Source: Chrysogorgia sp. JL179-B06 (taxonomy: Eukaryota > Cnidaria > Anthozoa > Scleralcyonacea > Chrysogorgiidae). Taken from it: 64,000 bases of DNA. Both the position numbers and the translations under genes were made by a program. The DNA is taken from NCBI GenBank assembly GCA_035772405.1, contig JAYKKM010000202.1, positions 434,001 through 498,000 of the forward strand, read 5' to 3'. Shown piece by piece: positions 60,301 through 64,000 of the stretch (its first letter is position 1; each line of letters begins with the position of its first letter). Below the pieces are notes generated by a model. The model saw nothing but the letters and a program-made list of their open reading frames with translations, was not told where the DNA came from and ran no database searches.

Positions 60301-63079
60301 TTGTCAAGTCTTGTCTTGTCTTTGATTGTCTTGACAAGTTGTCTTGTCTTGTCTTGACAAGTTGTCTTGTCTTGTCTTGACAAGTTGTCATGTCTTGTCT
60401 TGACCAGTTGGCTTGTCTTATCTTGTCTTGTCTTGCCTTGTCTTGAAAAGTTCTCTTGTCTTGTCTTGTCTTTTCCTTGTCTTGACAAGTTGTCTTATCT
60501 TGTCTTGTCTGGACAAGTTGTCTTGTCTTGACAAGTTGTTTTGTCTTGTCTTGGCAAGTTGTCTAGTCTTGTCTTGTCTCGGCAAGTTGTCTTGTCTTGT
60601 CTTGTCTTGACAAGTTGTCTTGACAAGTTGTCATGTCTTGTCCTGTCTTGTCTTGTCTTGTCTTGACAAGTTGTCTTGTCTTGTCTTGTCTTGTCTTGTC
60701 TTGTCTTATCTTGTCTTGACAAGTTGTCATGTCTTGTCTTGTCTTGACAAGTTGTCTTGTCTTGTCTTGATCAGTTGTCTTGTCTTGTCTTGTCTTTTCT
60801 TGTCTTGACAAGTTGTCGTGTCTTGTCTTGACCAGTTGTCTTGTCTTGTCTTGTCTTGTCTTGCTTGTCTTGAAAAGTTCTCTTGTCTTGTCTTGTCTTT
60901 TCCTTGTTTTGACAAGTTGTCTTGTCTTGTCTTGTCTTGACAAGTTGACCTGTCTTGATAAGTTGTTTTGTCTTGTCTTGGCAAGTTGGCTAGTCTTGTC
61001 TTGTCTTGGTAAGTTGTCTTGTCTGGTCTTGTCTTGTCTTGACAAGTTGTCTTGACAAGTTGTCATGTCTTGTCTTGTCTTGTCTTGTCTTGTTTTGTCT
61101 TGTCTTGTCTTGACAAGTTGTCTTGTCTTGTCTTATCTTGTCTTGACAAGTTGTCATGTCTTGTCTTGTCTTGACAAGTTGTCTTGTCTTTTCTTGACAA
61201 GTTGTCTTGTCTTGTCTTGACAAGTTGTCTTGTCTTGTCTTTTCTTGTCTTGACAAGTTGTCTTGTTTTGACAAGTTGTCTTGTCTTGACAATTTTCTTG
61301 TCTTGTCTTGTCTTGTCTTGTCTTGTATTATCCTGACAAGTTGTCTTGTCTTGACAAGTTGTCTTGTCTTGACAAGTTAACTTGTCTTGTCTTGTCTTGA
61401 CAAGTTGTCTTGTCTTGTCTTGACAAGTTGTCTTGCCTTGTCTTATCTTGTCTTGACAAGTTGTCTTGTCTTGAGACGTTGTTTTGTCTTGTCTTGTCTT
61501 GTGTTGACAAGTTGTCTAGTCTTGTCTTGACATGTTGTCTTGTCTTGTCTTGTTTTAACAAGTTGTCTTGTCTTGTCTTGACAAGTTGTTTTGTCTTGTC
61601 TTGGCAAGTTGGCTAGTCTTGTCTTGTCTTGGCAAGTTGTCTTGTCTTGTCTTGTCTTGACAAGTTTTTATGTCTTGTCTTGTCTTGTCTTGTCTTGTCT
61701 TGTCTTGACAAGTTGTCTTGTCTTGTAACAAGTTGTCTTGTCTTGTCTTGACAAGTTGTCTTGTCTTGTCTTTTCTGGTCTTGACAATTTGTCTTATTTT
61801 GGCAAGTGGTCTTGTCTTGTCTTGACAAATTTCTTGTCATGTCTTGTCTTGTCTTTGATTGTCTTGACAAGTTGTCTTGTCTTGACAAGTTGTCTTGTCT
61901 TGTCTTGACAAGTTGTCTTGTCTTGTCTTGACAAGTTGTCATGTCTTGTCTTGACCAGTTGTCTTGTCTTATCTTGTCTTGTCTTGCCTTGTCTTGAAAA
62001 GTTCTCTTGTCTTGTCTTGTCTTTTCCTTGTCTTGACAAGTTGTCTTATCTTGTCTTGTCTGGACAAGTTGTCTTGTCTTGACAAGTTGTTTTGTCTTGT
62101 CTTGGCAAGTTGTCTAGTCTTGTCTTGTCTTGCCAAGTTGTCTTGTCTTGTCTTGTCTTGACAAGTTGTCTTGACAAGTTGTCTTGACAAGTTGTCATGT
62201 CTTGTCTTGTCTTGTCTTGTATTGTCTTGACAAGTTGTCTTGTCTTGTCTTGTCTTATCTTGTCTTGACAAGTTGTCATGTCTTGTCTTGTCTTGACAAG
62301 TTGTCTTGTCTTCTCTTGATCAGTTGTCTTGTCTTGTCTTGTCTTTTCTTGTCTTGACAAGTTGTCATGTCTTGTCTTGACCAGTTGTCTTGTCTTGTCT
62401 TGTCTTGTCTTGCCTTGTCTTGAAAAGTTCTCTTGTCTTGTCTTGTCTTTTCCTTGTTTTGACAAGTTGTCTTGTCTTGTCTTGTCTTGACAAGTTGACT
62501 TGTCTTGATAAGTTGTTTTGTCTTGTCTTGGCAAGTTGGCTAGTCTTGTCTTGTCTTGACAAGTTGTCTTGACAAGTTGTCATGTCTTGTCTTGTCTTGT
62601 CTTGTTTTGTCTTGTCTTGTCTTGACAAGTTGTCTTGTCTTGTCTTATCTTGTCTTGACAAGTTGTCATGTCTTGTCTTGTCTTGACAAGTTGTCTTGTC
62701 TTTTCTTGACAAGTTGTCTTGTCTTGTCTTGACAAGTTGTCTTGTCTTGTCTTGTCTTTTCTTGTCTTGACAAGTTGTCTTGTTTTGACAAGTTGTCTTG
62801 TCTTGTCTTGACAATTTTCTTATCTTGTCTTGTCTTGTCTTGTCTTTTTATTATCCTGACAAGTTGTCTTGTCTTGACAAGTTGTCTTGTCTTGACAAGT
62901 TAACTTGTCTTGTCTTGTCTTGACAAGTTGTCTTGTCTTGTCTTGACAAGTTGTCTTGTCTTGTCTTGACAAGTTGTCTTGCCTTGTCTTATCTTGTCTT
63001 GACAAGTTGTCTTGTCTTGAGACGTTGTTTTGTCTTGTCTTGTGTTGACAAGTTGTCTAGTCTTGTCTTGACATGTTGT

Positions 63080-63113
63080 CTTGTCTTATCTTGTTTTAAC
63101 AAGACAAGACAAG
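63080..63113. repeat. Palindromic strand-switch junction of the satellite
   Basis: Left of 63,096 the + strand reads TTGTC; right of it GACAA. The 16-nt arms CTTGTCTTATCTTGTT (63080-63095) and AACAAGACAAGACAAG (63098-63113) are inverted copies with one mismatch around a TT centre. Confidence 0.85.
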
Positions 63114-64000
63114 ACAACTTGTCAAAACAAGACAAGATCAACTTGTCAAAACAAGACAACTTGTCAAGACAAGACAAGACAACTTGTCAAAGACAAGGCA
63201 ATACAAGACAACTTGTCAATACAAGACAAGACAAGGACAACTTGTCAAGACAAGACAAGACAAGACAACTTGTCTAGACAAGACCATGACAACTTGTCAA
63301 AACAAGACAAGAAAAGACAAGGACAACTTGTCAAAACAAGACAAGGCAACATGTCAAAGACAAGACAACTTGTCAACACAAGACAAGACAAGACAAAACA
63401 ACGTCTCAAGACAAGACAACTAACTTGTCAAGACAAGACAAGACCGAGACAACTTGTCAAGACAAGACAAGACAAGGTTAACTTGTCAAGACAAGACAAA
63501 CTTGTCAAGACAAGACAATACATTACAACTTGTCAAGATAAGACAAGACAAGACAACTTGTCTAGACAAGACAAGACATGACAACTTGTCAAAACAAGAC
63601 AAGAAAAGACAAGACAACTTGTCAAGACAAGACAAGGCAAGACAACTTGTCAAGACAAGACAAGACAAATTAACTTGTCAAGTTAAGACAACTTGTCAAC
63701 AACAAGACAACTTGTCAAGACAAGACAAGACAAGACAAGACAACTTGTCCTTGACAAGACAAGACAAGACAAGACAAGAAAAGACCAATACAAGGACAAC
63801 TTGTCAAGACAAGACAAGACATGACAACTTGTCAAGACAAGACAAGACAAGACAACTTGTCAAGACAAGACAAGACAAGACAACTTGTTCTACACAAGAC
63901 AAGACATGACAACTTGTCAAAAACTAGACACGAGAAGACAAGAAAACTTGTCAAGACATGACAAGGCAAGACAACTTGTCAAGACAAGACAAGACAACTT
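63098..64000 (-). repeat. Inverted segment of the satellite, running off the window
   Basis: It is the same satellite on the opposite strand, recognisable by complements of known landmarks (AACGTCTCAAG near 63400 is GAGACGTT reversed; GTTAACTTGTC at 63478-63488). Unlike the rest of the array it has frequent one- or two-base insertions that break the pentamer register (for example ACAAGGACAAC near 63233, AGACCATGAC near 63281, AGACCGAGAC near 63451, TTGTCCTTGAC near 63746). Confidence 0.85.

Larger units (their letters stand above)
49611..61366 (+). repeat. 14.2-kb segmental duplication within the array, copy B
   Basis: Colinear with copy A but with a single 2.34-kb unit, so it is about 2.3 kb shorter. 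Differences are mostly changes in pentamer number and single-base indels, with rare substitutions (for example TTCTCTTG at about 42147 versus TTTTCTTG in the equivalent place here). Confidence 0.8.
8531..63097 (+). repeat. Giant (TTGTC)n satellite array with interspersed inverted pentamers
   Basis: Uninterrupted for 54.6 kb. The building blocks are runs of TTGTC and the module TTGACAAG, in which one pentamer (ACAAG) is the reverse complement of the main one (CTTGT). Distances between successive ACAAG words are 8+5n bases, mostly 13, 18, 23 and 28. Each module forms two small dyads, CTTG-A-CAAG and GACAA-G-TTGTC. Recurrent point variants (GATGAG, TATCAG, GTCTAGAC, GTTAAC, GAGACG, GACCAG) mark positions within larger repeats. 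No transposon, gene or unique sequence interrupts the array. Both TTGTC and GACAA lack stop codons in all frames, giving MSCLVLS-like and DKTRQ-like translations that are not proteins. By structure it resembles simple-sequence satellites such as human HSat2/3, but with a different pentamer. Its role (centromere, heterochromatin or other) cannot be judged from sequence. Confidence 0.97.

Noticed and set aside
8531..63097. CRISPR-like array (short repeats with regular spacing)
   Set aside because: There are no unique spacers: intervals are the same pentamer. The context is a eukaryotic genome with no cas genes.
8531..63097. Telomeric repeat
   Set aside because: TTGTC has no G-run and does not match TTAGGG, TTAGG or known variants. 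The array is neither terminal in the window nor single-orientation at its right end.
8531..63097. Heat-shock satellite like human HSat3, or CENP-B-box centromere satellite
   Set aside because: No GAA/TTC heat-shock elements are regularly present, and no CENP-B box-like word was seen. The analogy with HSat2/3 is structural only.
8531..64000. Hundreds of long open reading frames (up to 401 codons) on both strands
   Set aside because: They are by-products of a pentamer without stop codons in any frame. The same DNA is open in several frames and both strands, translations are pure repeats, and there are no start context, splice or domain signals.

Overview
The window is animal nuclear DNA in two very different parts. 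Bases 1-8530 are an AT-rich intergenic/intronic landscape holding single exons, retrotransposon fossils and small inverted-repeat elements. From 8531 to the window end (at least 55.4 kb) there is one continuous satellite array built on the pentamer TTGTC. Spliced exons flanked by AG and GTAAGA, a Ty3/Gypsy fossil and a 5'-truncated LINE point to a metazoan. A dispersed repeat near 5172-5292 resembles one I associate with anthozoan cnidarians (corals, anemones). That is recollection, so the taxon is a moderate-confidence inference.

Left part, in order: a partial exon on the minus strand (1-237) with four QPANLQS repeats; a foldback repeat (532-652); a Ty3/Gypsy fossil in two pieces (protease-RT 1040-1588, integrase 2100-2371) separated by a GC-rich foldback element (1639-2048) and missing most of its RT/RNase H; about 1.7 kb of featureless AT-rich DNA; an inverted-repeat element with AAGATGGCGGCC ends (4079-4216); one SLC36-type amino-acid-transporter exon (4285-4560); another inverted-repeat element (5686-6037); a broken acidic reading frame on the minus strand (6460-6889); a C-rich 21-nt minisatellite (7281-7420); and the 3' end of a LINE (7863-8346) followed directly by a second, almost identical LINE 3' end (8347-8530).

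The two LINE 3' ends stop at the same base (AAAATC) but carry different simple tails: TATC repeats in the first, TTGTC repeats in the second. The TTGTC tail is the first base of the satellite. The array may therefore have grown out of a LINE tail.

The satellite is not a plain microsatellite. Runs of TTGTC are interrupted by single inverted pentamers (TTG+ACAAG), so intervals are 8+5n bases (13, 18, 23, 28...). The order of intervals and point variants forms a recognisable code that repeats at several scales: an 816-844 bp local tandem (9.2-10.8 kb), a 4.6-6.8 kb higher-order repeat seen at nine anchors, a 2.34 kb tandem (44.4-49.1 kb), and a 14.2 kb duplication (35.4-49.5 kb versus 49.6-61.4 kb). 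The second 14.2 kb copy has one 2.34 kb unit where the first has two. At 63,096 the strand of the repeat flips (GACAA on the + strand to the window end), and the last 0.9 kb has many out-of-register indels.

The array contains no genes. TTGTC and its complement GACAA have no stop codon in any frame, so the hundreds of long open frames there are artefacts. No CRISPR array, tRNA, rRNA or bacterial feature was seen.
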